From Ophiodon elongatus (Eukaryota; Chordata; Actinopteri; Perciformes; Hexagrammidae), in NCBI GenBank assembly GCA_016806645.1, contig JACSYO010000092.1, positions 43,501 to 107,500 on the forward strand: a DNA stretch of 64,000 bases, read 5' to 3'. This document shows positions 11,001 to 21,758 of this stretch, in pieces. Below the pieces are notes generated by a model. The model was not told the origin of the DNA. It saw only the letters and a program-made list of their open reading frames with translations, and ran no database searches. The position numbers were made by a program, and so were the translations under genes. Position 1 is the first letter of the stretch, and every line of letters starts with the position of its first letter.

Positions 11001-12040
11001 CCATTATCTTTAGTTTGCATACGTAATATTTCTAACCTTTTGACTTCAGAAGGAATTATTAACTACTGAAAAGCAACTTTATAATACAATGATGCTAGAT
11101 AGAAGAATCTATTTTACAGTCATTTTAATAATATATATATATATCAATATCTGTGGTATCGTGTAGCATGCAAAATCAAGATGCCGATTCACATTACAGT
11201 TGACTATGGCAAAGAGGCAGTATTCATATTTACTTAGAAGAGAAATTAATAGTTCACCTGTATTTTGCCACAAAATCATGACATGGCTCATGTATTCGCA
11301 CAATGACGCTCCACAACTGCAATATCTGCATTTACAAGCATACTGACGTCAAACTATTGGATTTAAAACAGTTATAGATTGATACAAACACAATGAAGTA
11401 TCCCTTATCAATTTGTGGATAAGTATTTTTCTTAACACAACTTAATAAACTTCAAGATGACAGAGTGATACATTTTTTTTTTTTCTCTCTCTCGCTCAAA
11501 AGCAACACAGTGTACGACGTTCCAGAAAACGGCTCATAAAGGACTGCACATTCAGAAACCGTGATGGCATGCAGATTGTAAATCTGAATACTGCCTCCTT
11601 TGCTGGACAGGTAAAGATGGGCTTATCAACCATTGGCATTCACCTTGTTGCAACCGAATAGGGATTGGCTGTTCTAGGTTGAGTCTCTTTTAGTCCTAAG
11701 GTGAACCACAGTACATCAGTATATGCACAATAACTACCTTCCTTTTTTTCACAGTTCACAGTGGAATCAAAGATGAATTCATGGGAGTAGAGGTGAGATA
11801 TCATTAGGGAAGTCTATAAAGAGAGATAGATGCGGATTTATTTATAATTCTGTATTGCGTTTGAAATACTCAATTACACCACACAACAGTCAAGTAAACT
11901 TTGTCACAGTAGCAAATATAAAAAAAGGACTCAAGAGTCAATCAGAAAACAGTGAAACAGGCCTCATATCTCTGTAATCTGCAACCCACCTTTCTGAATG
12001 GAGCCTCCAGCATCGCCTCAACGTCAAAATCATCAGCCAT
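5035..12040 (-). CDS. rbm39: RNA-binding protein 39 (CAPER-alpha splicing factor)
   Basis: RBM39 is a U2AF65-related nuclear SR-like splicing factor and transcription coactivator. Coding exons, 5' to 3': 12040-11990, 10411-10362, 10249-10058, 8669-8616, 8299-8182, 8071-7919, 7757-7620, 7511-7446, 7367-7163, 6459-6373, 6275-6179, 5593-5488, 5334-5256, 5135-5035. All are bounded by GT-AG and are phase-consistent, giving 498 aa (human about 530). The start reads MADDFDVEAMLEAPFRK, as in vertebrate RBM39. An RS-rich region spans about 35-115. RRM1 (RTVFCMQLAARI) begins near 130 and RRM2 (MRLYVGSLHFNITEE) near 227. The C-terminal U2AF-homology motif is about 412-490 with GRWFAGK, and the end is LLMPARR. 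The SIKLS-containing segment of human RBM39 is absent or unseen; exons 3 and 4 of the coding set join in phase without it. The a/b paralogue cannot be assigned. Confidence 0.96.
8426..8467 (-). CDS. rbm39: Candidate 42-nt in-frame cassette exon of rbm39
   Basis: On the minus strand, TTTGTTTCTATTCCAG precedes this stretch and GTATGT follows it. It is 42 nt and fits the phase of the flanking exons (8616 end, 8299 start). Inclusion would insert 14 residues, NFEDAIGPFNKIRE, between SPIR and QPIDNLTPEERD just before RRM1. Skipping gives SPIRQPIDNL, matching the vertebrate pattern, so the skipped form is presumably canonical. The flanking introns are only 148 and 126 nt. No such insert is in the human isoform I know. 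It could also be a chance splice-like segment. Confidence 0.45.
8800..8974 (+). repeat. LINE-type 3' UTR fragment in an rbm39 intron
   Basis: The segment runs from about TTGTATATTTAATC, through GGGACTACAGATGAAAAATAGC, to ATGTGCACTGTCCCCTTATC and an A-rich end with AATAAA-like units. I recognise this layout from 3' ends of fish L2/CR1-type LINEs; that assignment is from memory. The 355-bp repeat copy B abuts its A-rich tail. Confidence 0.45.
8975..9328. repeat. 355-bp dispersed repeat, copy B
   Basis: This is the second copy of the unit at 3587-3941, in the same orientation, lying in the rbm39 intron between coding exons 10249-10058 and 8669-8616. Differences include CTCGGAGAATAGTTTGACG against CTCTGAGAATAGTTTGAAG in copy A. 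Its right end is followed within 20 bp by a perfect hairpin. Confidence 0.9.
9347..9379. repeat. Perfect 14-bp-stem hairpin
   Basis: TGATTGCTAGTTTC at 9347-9360 and GAAACTAGCAATCA at 9366-9379 are exact reverse complements around a 5-nt loop (CCAAA). It lies in an rbm39 intron just beyond repeat copy B. Confidence 0.8.
10412..11989 (-). other. First internal intron of the rbm39 coding region
   Basis: This intron separates the MADDFDVE exon from the DEIKSSHANG exon. It holds a short (AT)n tract near 11132-11145 and AT-rich sequence. I see no gene or recognised mobile element in it. Confidence 0.5.
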
Positions 12041-12298
12041 GATGATCCTGAGAGAGAAAGAGAAAGAGAAAGAACACGATTAACTTTACAAATATTAAAA
12101 CTATTAATGAGCTTTGGCAAGACACTAAAAAACAGTGATGTTTCCTTCACTTTACATACAGATGCATGGATCTTTGTTATACCAGTCTGCGGATTTATGC
12201 GGTTAAACAATAGAGAAGCACATTTATTAAATGCCTTTAACTTGAGCTTGTAACAGAGTCAAAAATGTTTCCTTTGTGAGGTTACACAGCAACATTAT

Positions 12299-12441
12299 TG
12301 GTAAACACATTGTTTTAGTGAACTAAACGTAGACTTAGTGGATGAAAGCTAGATGTACGTTTATTACATGCCTTTAACTGGTAAAAACATTCTTTTAGTG
12401 AACTAAACGTAGACCTGGTGGATGAAAGCTAGATACACGTT
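12299..12441. repeat. Local tandem duplication, about 80-bp unit
   Basis: TTTTAGTGAACTAAACGTAG and GTGGATGAAAGCTAGAT occur twice, first from 12299 and again from about 12379. A partial third match (TTATTAAATGCCTTTAAC) lies upstream near 12223. It lies in sequence 5' of the rbm39 start codon, within the probable 5' UTR intron. Confidence 0.8.
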
Positions 12442-12479
12442 TCTTTAAAATAAGTGTGCGGTAGTTAACGTTAGATGGC

Positions 12480-13060
12480 AGCAATGCGAGACCGAGTTTG
12501 ACCGAACTTCCTCGCGATTTCCCCTCAATGTAATACATTTAAATCCATAATGAGACCAATTTCTGCATCAGATGAATCCTCCTGACGCCACAAAGAGCTC
12601 AGACACACACGCGTCTCTTTAAAGATGACCAAAAGATAAAACAGGCGTCGCGCTCGAAGCTAACGCGCTACATCGCCGTTAACCGTTAGCTCATGTCGAT
12701 GACCCTCATTCATAAAAAAAACCCGTGTTCCACTACACCGCTCGTGTTAATATCAGTAAACACGTGCGTTACATCACCGATCGTCCAGTTTTAAAAAGCC
12801 GTTGGTCCCAGATGTTCGTGTTGGGGAGGAAAACAACACGCGCTGACGCTGAAGCCAAAAGCCAACATGGCTAACAGGGTTTCCGCGGCAGCGCGCGAGC
12901 TCCGTTAGCAAACATTGACGTTACCGTTTGAGTTTTGGTTGAAACGACGTGTCGAAGTGAAAATATCTTGGGGACTGTGCCGCTGCAGAGACTCCTCTTG
13001 ACGCCTCCCGCTCGGCGGATCAGACGCACCTACGGTGAAATCACAATTGTCGAAGTTATG
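12480..13060 (-). promoter_or_regulatory. rbm39: CpG-rich promoter region and probable non-coding first exon of rbm39
   Basis: CpG is much denser here than in the surrounding AT-rich DNA, and the region lies upstream of the rbm39 start codon. A donor-like site (AACG then GTAACG) on the minus strand suggests a non-coding first exon ending at 12925 and starting near 13030. That would splice to the exon carrying the ATG at 12040. No TATA box is evident. The exon limits are inferred. Confidence 0.4.
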
Positions 13061-13239
13061 TAACCCTTTCTCTTCCTTTTTTTGGTAATGTTAGCAACTG
13101 TCCGTGGCAGGTCGTGGGGCCTGGATGCTCTCCTTCCTTCTTCTTCTTATCTTCTTCTTCTACGATGAGGGTTGTTTTTTTTGCGGTAGCGGCGATGTCT
13201 GGTTTGGCCCTATTGCCTCCTACTGGAGATGTGCGGTAC

Positions 13240-13605
13240 TACACCTAAAACAACAAACTGGGGGTTTCTCTCCAACTCTACAAGGCTGCACAGAACAGTG
13301 TGCCTACACTATATTAAATAACTTTATGTCTTACAAACTCGTCCACATACATTTCTTATATTTTACTTATTACACTTGCCACTTTTATAGTATAATATAT
13401 ACTTCTTTTAAAGTACTGTTATCTGGTTGTTGTTTACCATATTTATCTTTAAATTATGTCTCGATTATTGTTTATTATTTTTATTGTTTTATTGTTTTAT
13501 TCTATATCTATATTTATGTTTATTGTTATGCACCGTTCACCGAGTCAAATTCCTTGTATGTGCAACGTACTTGGCAAATAAACGTTTCTGATTCTGATTA
13601 TAGAT
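13240..13605 (+). mobile_element. L2/CR1-like LINE 3'-end fragment
   Basis: The 3' part reads GCACCGTTCACCGAGTCAAA, then TTCCTTGTATGTGC, then TTGGCAAATAAACG, ending in the short tandem TTCTGATTCTGATT. This is the 3' end style of fish L2/CR1-group LINEs and related SINEs, recognised from memory. No coding remnant of the reverse transcriptase was seen. The 182-aa open frame over it is not a gene. Confidence 0.55.
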
Positions 13606-14689
13606 CACAAACATCTGTAAGGTCTTATGATAGCAGCAGATCAGAAATGTAGACAATTATCTTACTTAACAAGCAGAATATGTCAGAATTAAACTCACAC
13701 AAAAACTCCCAAATCCAATGTATTTTTCTTAAAATCAAATCAAATGAATATCCCGAGATAAGGAGTTAAATATGAGGTATCCTAAATATCTAATGCCATC
13801 ATCAATATTGTCACTTTACCTTTTATAAAATGACCGTAATTAATTATCCCGTGGGGAAATTCAGGTGCTTAGAGAACAGTATAAAAATAAATAGATGAAT
13901 AATTACCAAACCTCATGTACCATAAAACATTCATTTTCCATAAAAATTGACGAGACAAACAGATTAATGTTTTACAGTTTATTGGTGTGCCAATATATTA
14001 CAAAAAAGTATTTCTGTATATGCTGCTCAGAAATTGAATTCAAACTAGTCAAATACTTAATCTGTGTTAATCTGTAAATACTTAACGTAAAAAAAAAGAC
14101 AGACATTTCCATATTTTTGTTTCTGTTCATGAGTTTCTATGCATTACATATCTATGTAAACTCCGAAACATGAGGACTTGGAACTTTTGCTGTTTGCTGT
14201 TCATTACATTTTAAAAATGAATCTATATCCCGTTACATTGGTGGGACACAGACCTACATATGGTGAAAACGGTAAGAGCACTGATACTTAACTTTATTAA
14301 CATAAACAATTATTGTTTATTAACATAATCTGCAGTTGCCACAAACCTGCAGATTTTTGCTTTTTGGTCTGGAATCTGATACATAAATATTAATTTAAAA
14401 AAGGAATTTTCAGCTATTTAATGTATATTTTATCAACTATATAATTTGGAATAATTCGCTTGTTGTAATATATAAACTGGACTGTTTAACATTATAACAA
14501 ACCATAGAGTTTTAATGCTTTGCATCAATACACATAGTATTTGTACATTTTGAACGGCTACGCAGACAACTTCATTACATCATATTCATTTAAATACATG
14601 ATAATAAAACACAAAACATCTCGTTAAAACATGGATGTATAAAAAGAAGTGGACACCGCGTTGGATGAAGCAAAAACAAGTCTGACTTC
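13606..14689. other. AT-rich intergenic sequence
   Basis: I see no gene or structured repeat here beyond short AT-rich runs. Confidence 0.45.
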
Positions 14690-15180
14690 CGAGTGTGAAC
14701 TCAGATGAAAATACCCGGATCTTCCGCATTACGGGCCCAATTGGAGCATGCGCACTAGCATCTCCTTTAATCCCGCCTCCCAGCCTCGTTCTCAGCTTCA
14801 GAAACATGGACGGAGGAAGGACAACACCTCTAGATTCGGCAGTTAGAATATTTTGACAACTTTTAGAAGCTGATTATTTAAATGAGGGATATTTCCGTAC
14901 TGGGAGGTTGATTTTCCTCAACATAATCCACCGCTGAGTTACAGACGACTCTTTCCCCAAAGTTATAGGGAGGAATTCTTTTTGGGCCCCGTCACGTGAC
15001 GAACCCGGAAATTGTAATTCCACCGTTTGGCCACTAGTAACAACAACATTCCTCCTGTCAAACGCGACTCTGGGCAAAATCACCTTGGCGGGTTTGAAAT
15101 CCCGCCTTTCCTCGCGAGAACAAATGTCAGTTTTAATTTCACGGCTCGAGGGCGCCATCTAGCGATGAGTATAAATACAT
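14690..15180. promoter_or_regulatory. Promoter-like motif cluster without a recognised gene
   Basis: This GC- and CpG-richer island contains a 10-nt palindromic E-box GTCACGTGAC at 14991-15000. An ETS-like CCCGGAAAT follows at about 15004. A GGCGGG...CCCGCC inverted pair (E2F-like) lies near 15087-15106. A TCGCGAGA core at 15112-15119 nearly matches the TCTCGCGAGA element. These are typical of housekeeping core promoters in vertebrates. No coding exon could be tied to it on either strand; rbm39 has its own island and the Rh gene start is 2 kb away. Confidence 0.35.
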
Positions 15181-15614
15181 GTCATTGGTGGCTCTTCTCA
15201 CTTTTATTTCCTGCTAGATTAAGCTAACATCACCAAGGCTACCAGACCTTTAACACCTACACCTTTAAATATAAATTAAAACAACATTTGTTTATTTTTT
15301 TATGTGTTTTTTATGTGTCCACATCAATGTTAACTCTATAAGACTTTAACAGTACATCTGTTTCATCTCAGTACTATTCACATACTTGTATTTGGTCTGG
15401 CAGTTGTCAATTAATTATACTCCTCATTATTTTCATTCTCCTGTGCGTTTGAAAAAAAACTGTTATAGCATCTTTTTTGTTATTTTATATATTTTTTGTT
15501 GACATCCCATGAAAACCAGACGGTGCATCTCAGAGATGTTTTCTTTAGTTTGCTTCAGAGCTTGAATTATTGACATAATTACTATTTCAATAAAATGCAC
15601 ACGGTTTCAAAAGT

Positions 15615-15656
15615 GTTTATTTCACATCAAAAACTTAATTTCCTGTTATGTTTATT
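15615..15656 (-). terminator. Polyadenylation signals of the Rh gene
   Basis: On the minus strand AATAAA reads from 15656 to 15651 and again from 15620 to 15615, about 190 and 225 nt beyond the stop codon. Either could serve the Rh transcript. Confidence 0.5.
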
Positions 15657-15840
15657 GTAGGACAATAAATAATAACATAGCTGGTTGCATTAGACAAAGA
15701 GTACCGGGCAGTGTCACTCCACTTATTATTAATATATGATCATATTTACAATGTCATGGATATAAACATTTAATTAGTTATTGTAGCACCTTGCATTACT
15801 TATAAAGACTAATGCATTGACCACACTTGGCTGCTGCATG

Positions 15841-17262
15841 TCAGGCAGCAGAATCCTCCATTGTGTTATGAGTGAGTTGAAGCGGTGAATCGTAATCCGG
15901 AGGAACCTCAAAAAACAGCTCATCGTCAAAACAGAAGTTATCGGGCGGCGGTGCGAGGTGTGGCAGCTTCAGGACGAAGCCCGTGAGGACGCCTCCCAGC
16001 GCCGACACTCCGATGGTGGAGAACACAGCTGCGACCTGGTAGAGAGCCTGCTCCCGGGCAGACCTCCCCAACCCCGGCTTCAAACCGGGGATCAACATCT
16101 GGAGCTCTTGCAGCCTCGGGTCCCCCTCCATCGGCGCTCTGTGGGAAAAGATCTCGTACATACTGGGGCCGTAAACCTCCTCATTGGCCATCAGAATGGC
16201 ACATATCCCCGCGGCGACGGATATAAGTCCCGTCAGGCCGTGCAAATTGTGTATTCCGCACTGATCTTGGATCCGGAAGCGCCGGGCCAGGAAGGGGGTC
16301 AAGTACTTGTAGCCCAGCATGCACGCGGTGCAGCCCATCACTCCCAGAGCGTACGCGGCCGCGGGCGAGATCATCATGTCCACCGTCGCCCCGACCGTCA
16401 CGCCTCCAGCCAGGGTCACGTTCTGAACGTCGGCCATGGTGATCTTGCCGTTTCGGTTCAGCATGGCGGAGAGAGCGAAGGCCGTGAGCGTGGAGGCGCT
16501 GAGGCCGAGGAAGGTGTGGAGGACGGCTCTGTGCTGGTCGTCCCCCTTCAGGGTCAACGCTGAGTTGAAGGAGGGCCAGAACACCCAGAGGAACAAGGTC
16601 CCCATCACCGACAGGATGTCGGACTGGTAGCTGGTGTTCCCCTTTGCGTGGCCTTCGTTCAGGCAAGGCCTGTACAGCACGAAAGAGACACCCAAGCCGA
16701 AGTAGCAGGCGAACAGGTGAATAAGAATGGAGCCCCCTGCGTCGTTGATCTTCAGGTACTTGAGCACGGCCCACTCGGTGCACGCGAACACCGGCACCTC
16801 CAGCAGGGCCATGACCAGCAGCTGCAGCGGACTCGTCTTCCCCAGCACCGCGCCGAAGGAAATCAGCACCACGGCGCACGCAAACTCTGCGTTCACGAGG
16901 TTGATCACCCCGAGGTGGATCTTGCCCTCGTGGCTGAACTGGAAGTAGCCCTGCACCAGGACGGCCCACTGGATGGCGAAGGTAGCCGTGAGGAAGTTAA
17001 AGACCAGCCCCCCGAAGCCATAGAGCCGGAAAAAGGCCAGCAGGCACCCGAAGCCGAGGAATATCATGACCTGTATGTCGGTAAACACAGGGTAGTCCCT
17101 GTACACCGCGTTGTCCATGGGGTTAGTCCTGTTAGTCTGAAACCTGGCATCCGCGTGCTCATCGTAGGTGACAAAGGCAGCATACAATGCAACGATAATC
17201 ACCTGCGTGACAAACACAAACACGGGCAACCTCACTCGAAGGCTGGTCGCCTTCGCCTTCAT
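15841..17262 (-). CDS. Rh-family ammonia channel, single exon (Rhcg-like or Rhp2-like)
   Basis: An uninterrupted 473-aa frame belongs to the Rh glycoprotein branch of the Amt/Mep/Rh family, plasma-membrane channels for NH3 and CO2 (gill, skin and kidney in fish). The ATG at 17262 (MKAKATSLRVRLP, -3 purine) is preferred over a non-ATG frame extension of seven codons. Conserved features are LISFGAVLGK (gate Phe, about 136), INDAGGS (Asp 174), ILIHLFACYFGLG (first pore His, 182), FWPSFNSA (second gate Phe, 232), LAGGVTVGA and GIHNLHG (second pore His, 341). About 12 membrane spans are expected. NRT at about 44 is a likely N-glycosylation site in the first outer loop. A segment before the last membrane span is longer than in Rhag. 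The absence of introns is unusual for the family. GC content is well above the flanks. Whether it is Rhcg2, an Rhcg-like gene or Rhp2 is not resolved by eye. Confidence 0.93.
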   Translation of the reverse strand: MKAKATSLRVRLPVFVFVTQVIIVALYAAFVTYDEHADARFQTNRTNPMDNAVYRDYPVFTDIQVMIFLGFGCLLAFFRLYGFGGLVFNFLTATFAIQWAVLVQGYFQFSHEGKIHLGVINLVNAEFACAVVLISFGAVLGKTSPLQLLVMALLEVPVFACTEWAVLKYLKINDAGGSILIHLFACYFGLGVSFVLYRPCLNEGHAKGNTSYQSDILSVMGTLFLWVFWPSFNSALTLKGDDQHRAVLHTFLGLSASTLTAFALSAMLNRNGKITMADVQNVTLAGGVTVGATVDMMISPAAAYALGVMGCTACMLGYKYLTPFLARRFRIQDQCGIHNLHGLTGLISVAAGICAILMANEEVYGPSMYEIFSHRAPMEGDPRLQELQMLIPGLKPGLGRSAREQALYQVAAVFSTIGVSALGGVLTGFVLKLPHLAPPPDNFCFDDELFFEVPPDYDSPLQLTHNTMEDSAA

Positions 17263-17994
17263 CCTGGCTGCTGTTTGGGACAAATGATGGTACTTTCTAG
17301 TCTGCAGCCAGCGGTTTATCTGCTCAGATAAGACGGGTCACAGACATCGGTCGTTGCCACTCTCTCTCAAACAAACAGAAGTAATATAACACTGCGGCGC
17401 GGACTTTGGCCCGTTGTAATAAAACTTGTAACAGTTTTGGTGTATCAGCGTTTTTTGTGGTTACTCCATCGCACAATACAGCAAAACTTTGCATCTATTA
17501 CAAGATTATATACATACTGTACATTACCAGAGTGAAAACCATTATCAATGCATTTAGCACAAACCTGTCTCTTCTGACAAAATTCGTACAGAAAAAAATA
17601 TGCATCATAAGAATTTATATATATGGTAACATAATTTATGTCGCCATGTGATTACCATGTTTTTGATCCTGCTGAGAATGCGGCCGGCTGATTTCCATTC
17701 GGAAACATTGTGAGAGAGTTCGCTGACCTGTGACCCTCTCTGTCGATCAGTCGGGGACATAATGACAAATTTTTTTTTTTTACTTTGACTGAAATATTTT
17801 ATCAAGAAGAAGATTTAAAGGAGCCGTCTGCGAGATTGGGAGCATTTCTGTTGCCTCTCGGTGGCTCTCAACATGGCGACGGCTGAGCATGCACGGCCGG
17901 CCCGGCCATGTCAGCAAAACAAGAGAAAGCTCGGATAACAACACACAAAACAAAAGGTGATTGACCTCACTCTCCACTCAGGGAGACATTACTC

Positions 17995-18034
<40 letters not shown>

Positions 18035-18740
18035 CTATACATATATAGATGTATACTCTTTACATCGATAACAGTTGTTTGCTGCCATATTGAAGAGAAA
18101 ACTGCACACTTAAACGTGTTTGTTGAGCCGTAACCTAAATGATATAACTGTACTGGGATGAAACGCATCAATGCTGGTGTTAATATTGACATATATCTGT
18201 GAATTTATAAAAATCTGCATTTGGTGGAAAACGGCTCAAAACGGCATCAACAGATTTAAATGGGCCGTAATCTTTCGAGGCCTATTGTGAGACAGAGTCG
18301 ACTACGTCATGAAATGCATTTAAAAAAAGATTGTTCACACCCACTGAGCATCTCCCTCCTCAGCTCCGTAAACACTTTTTAGGTGTTTTTTTAAATGATG
18401 TGAAGCAGTGAAGTTACACTTCACTGCTCTGAATCCCATTTATTGCACCTTTAAGGTGAGAACAGACGACTGATGTAACAGTTTGTGTCTTTCAACACAA
18501 TTATACAACTTCTTTGTCGCCGACCATTTAATAGAACATGAAATCAAATTATTTTCCTGAATGTTTTAAAAGGATGGACCAGTCTTGGTAAACCCGTTTT
18601 ATTTGGGAGTAGCTTAATCCTGTATTTCTGACTGCCACTCAGAGTACGGAGAAACATAATGCAAATGACTGAACTGAGCATCTAACCGTATGATTGTGAA
18701 CCTTTTTTTGGTTTATGTGCCTTCTTTTAAATAGCAGCAG
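17263..18740. other. Sequence 5' of the Rh gene
   Basis: This is AT-rich and non-coding. It includes a GATA-type AGATAAG near 17327, an (AT)n tract at about 18000-18026 and a small hairpin at 18404-18428 (AGCAGTGAAGT, TAC, ACTTCACTGCT). No exon was recognised. Confidence 0.4.
18000..18050. repeat. (AT)n microsatellite
   Basis: About 13 uninterrupted TA units are followed by imperfect TATATATC/TATACATATATAG sequence. Confidence 0.9.
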
Positions 18741-18965
18741 AGTTGCTGATTAGCAAATGTCAGCATGCCAACACGCTAAACTTAGATGGTGAACTTTAAA
18801 CCTGCTAAATATTAGCATGTCAACAATGTCGCTGAGAGCTTGTTTACATGAAGCATTTAGCTCAAAGAGCCGCTGTTGACTCTTAAGACTCTTTTCCTTT
18901 CACTTCAGAGCAACATGAACACTTACTTCCACATACAAGTGGCTGTGGCCTTAGTACAGTCGACA
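18741..18965. repeat. Dispersed teleost repeat fragment (GATTAGCAAATGTCAGCATG type)
   Basis: The motifs TTAGCAAATGTCAGCATGCC, AACACGCTAAACTTAGATGG and AGCATTTAGCTCAAAG belong to a repeat I recognise as very common in fish genomes. Related pieces lie at 51425-51620, 59085-59235 and the right edge of the window. The class is unknown to me. Confidence 0.55.
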
Positions 18966-18999
18966 TTTGCAAAATAACAAACCGTAAAGCCCGTGCAAT

Positions 19000-21758
19000 T
19001 TAATTAATCTGTAAACAGAAGAAAATCATCGACACTTGAACCGTCACTGTTGTATTAAAATGATTATAATTTATTGCATTTTGCTGACATATAAAATGGT
19101 TTCATTAAACCATTACTTGTATGTAATTGCGTAAGACATGGCAGAACATGAAACAAAGTTTGTTCATCATTTTAAAAGACAATACAAACTATAAAACCCG
19201 TGTTAACACACATTGCACGTGTTATCTCTAAGCCTAAAAATCACACAGCGATTTACACGTCCCATCTTCACTCTATCCTGCTGTTCAGTTACATACGCCG
19301 TCCTCACTCAGACAAGCATCAGGTATCGCACACACACACACACGCGTTATAAATTTGACCGATACATCAACCTGTAGAGCTACATCATCGTCTCATGAAT
19401 AAAAAATAAACAGTTTCGTTGCTGCTAATGTTCTGCACCCACACTTTTCAGAAGGGAAACACGGAGGGCTGCATAGATATTCACCAAAAAGAGGACATAT
19501 CAATATGTGTGTGACGAGGTGAGGTTCAGTATATGCTACGGGGTTGAAAACAGTACAAATAATACTTACACGTCTTATGATTATCTGGAAAATATACTGA
19601 ATGCTCTTTGCGAGAAATTATTTTCTAAGTGAAATACTTCACAGCACTAATAGGCCAAGGGGAAGAGGGAAATACAATCAAACTACTGTGTGCATACTGT
19701 ACATGTTTGGACAAAAACTTCCATAATAAACTATTACGCTTTGTTGCCGTATTGATATTATAAACTATGCACATTCTTGGGGAAAGATAATGTACATGTG
19801 GCCGACTCTCACGGGTCACATGCTATGCAATGTTTGCAGACTCAGCGTGAATATCTATGACGAAACAGCACATGTGCATGAATCAATGTATGTTCAAAAA
19901 TGACTAAACCACACACTAATAACTAAACATCCACAGACTCACAACAACTAAACGTCTGAGAGGTAGTACTCTGCAGGATGATCTGACTCGATGCATGAAT
20001 CAGTTTAATATGAACCTTCTGAGGTTCCTCTAAAATTCCCTCATTTGTAGATTTTATTCAGTGTCTATATTTTTTGACAACATCACAGCTAACTTTTTCA
20101 CATTTTCAAATAGGGTGCATTAGTATAGCAGCAAATGAACATTTTAAGTAGTTGGACATTTTGGGAAATACGCTGACTCGCTTTCTTGACGAGAAGGTTG
20201 ATACGACTCTCACGTCTACAGCAGTTAACTTAGCTGTACATGAAGATGGAAAACAGAAGAACAGATAGCTTAATGTGAGGAGTCACTGCTCCTGGTTATC
20301 GGCTAATTATCATTTTTAAGCTTTAACAAACGCGATATAACATATTAACTAGTGAGCTTCAGAGGTGCTAGCTGTTTCCAGTATTTATGCTAAGCTAAGC
20401 TAAGCTAAGCTAAGCTAAGCTAAGCTAAGCGTCTCCTGGCTGCAGCTGAGAGTGGTATCAATTTTCTTATATTACTATCTGCCAGAAACCAAACGAGCTA
20501 AGTAATCCTTTAATAATGGTGCACTCAGCATGCATAAAATACAATATATTTAAATAAATTACATATCTAAACCTTTTTTTCTGAACCACATAATTAGAAA
20601 AATAAATTGTTTGCGATGTAATTTATGAGATATCATTGATATGTATCTATCTGATGTTGACTTTTGTTTACAAACATCACAAATAATATAGGTAATTCAT
20701 GTTTTAAAAAAGTCAAAATTAAAAGTAAAATTCTGCATTCATTGACTTTCTCCTTAACACTTTATACTATAATGTTTCATGAAAGTTATACAAGCTTTTA
20801 CTAGATGAGTGATCTAAAATATGTTGACATTTTACACTTAAATTCCACTTATATCATAATAAGATTTTTGTTAACGGTTTGCCCTTATTCTAAAGTTGAT
20901 ATCAAAATATTACATTATATATGTATATTCTACAATATATATTGGCACAATTTATAGAGAACCTAGTAGAGAAACACAAGTGACGAATTGTGAAAGAATC
21001 GTATGGAGATACAATTCAGATTTCATACACCACAACTAAAATCTACTTCCTCAAGAATGGACACGTGTGGCCTGATCAACCAGCACATCATCTACAACAG
21101 GACATTCCTTCGGCCTCGCTGGGAAACACGGCTACGCGACTGCAGAACACTGCAGGTAAATACAACCATTAGTGAATGTGGAGTATTTAAAGTGTCCGTC
21201 GCTGAAATCACAGGCTTTGTATTACGGCATGTCACTCGGTCCATTCAATCTAATGTGATCCCGTTCCAACTGTGAGGATAATGAATGAACAATCGGGTTT
21301 GGAAACATGATAATCTGCGTTGAATCGTTTACTTTTGATTTAAATTTCAAGCTCTCAAGCTCTCTGCAATGACATAAAAATCCTCGCCCTAACAAGGACG
21401 GGACAACGATGACACTGTTGTTCTCTTGATGTTCATGGGCTGGACATCAGCTGCAAATATGTACCTGAATTTTTAAATATAGTATAGTGTTAGTCTGATA
21501 AAAATTCTGCTTTTTCAATACCCCAATTAATGAGCGTGAATGTATTAAAACGAACACAGGAAGGTTCACCAACCCATCTCCATAAATATCATTACCTGTA
21601 AGTCTAATATTAATACCTGTATGCTTCCAATCATACAATGAAAAGCAAAATTACACCAGGACAAAGACAGACATGAGGACATTAATAAATACATAAATAA
21701 TATGAATAAATAAATAACAGTTAAAAGAACACACACAGAGTCAAGACCTTAAAGGCCT
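19000..21758 (-). other. slc12a5: Probable slc12a5 3' UTR and downstream sequence
   Basis: This lies beyond the slc12a5 stop codon. Possible AATAAA signals on the minus strand lie near 20056 and 19076, so a 3' UTR of 1.7-2.7 kb is possible; mammalian KCC2 also has a long 3' UTR. Apart from the dispersed repeat at 20130-20460, I see no gene. Confidence 0.35.
20130..20460. repeat. Dispersed teleost repeat with a TAAGC microsatellite
   Basis: The segment reads GACATTTTGGGAAATACGCT, then CGAGAAGGTTGATACGACTC, then GCTAGCTGTTTCCAGTATTT. It then carries eight exact TAAGC units at 20391-20430 and CTCCTGGCTGCAGCTGAG. I recognise this order from an abundant fish interspersed repeat, by memory. Confidence 0.6.

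Noticed and set aside
13104..13652. 182-aa open frame on the plus strand
   Set aside because: Its second half is the L2/CR1-like LINE 3' end and its composition is Phe/Tyr-rich as in AT-rich noise; no splice or start context supports a gene.
17260..17283. Seven-codon N-terminal extension MSQTAAR of the Rh frame
   Set aside because: The upstream codon is TTG; the first ATG, at 17262, has a good context and starts right before the usual short N-terminus.
15958..17331. Long open frames on the opposite strand and other frame of the Rh gene
   Set aside because: They are shadows of a GC-rich coding exon; the minus-strand Rh frame alone shows family motifs.
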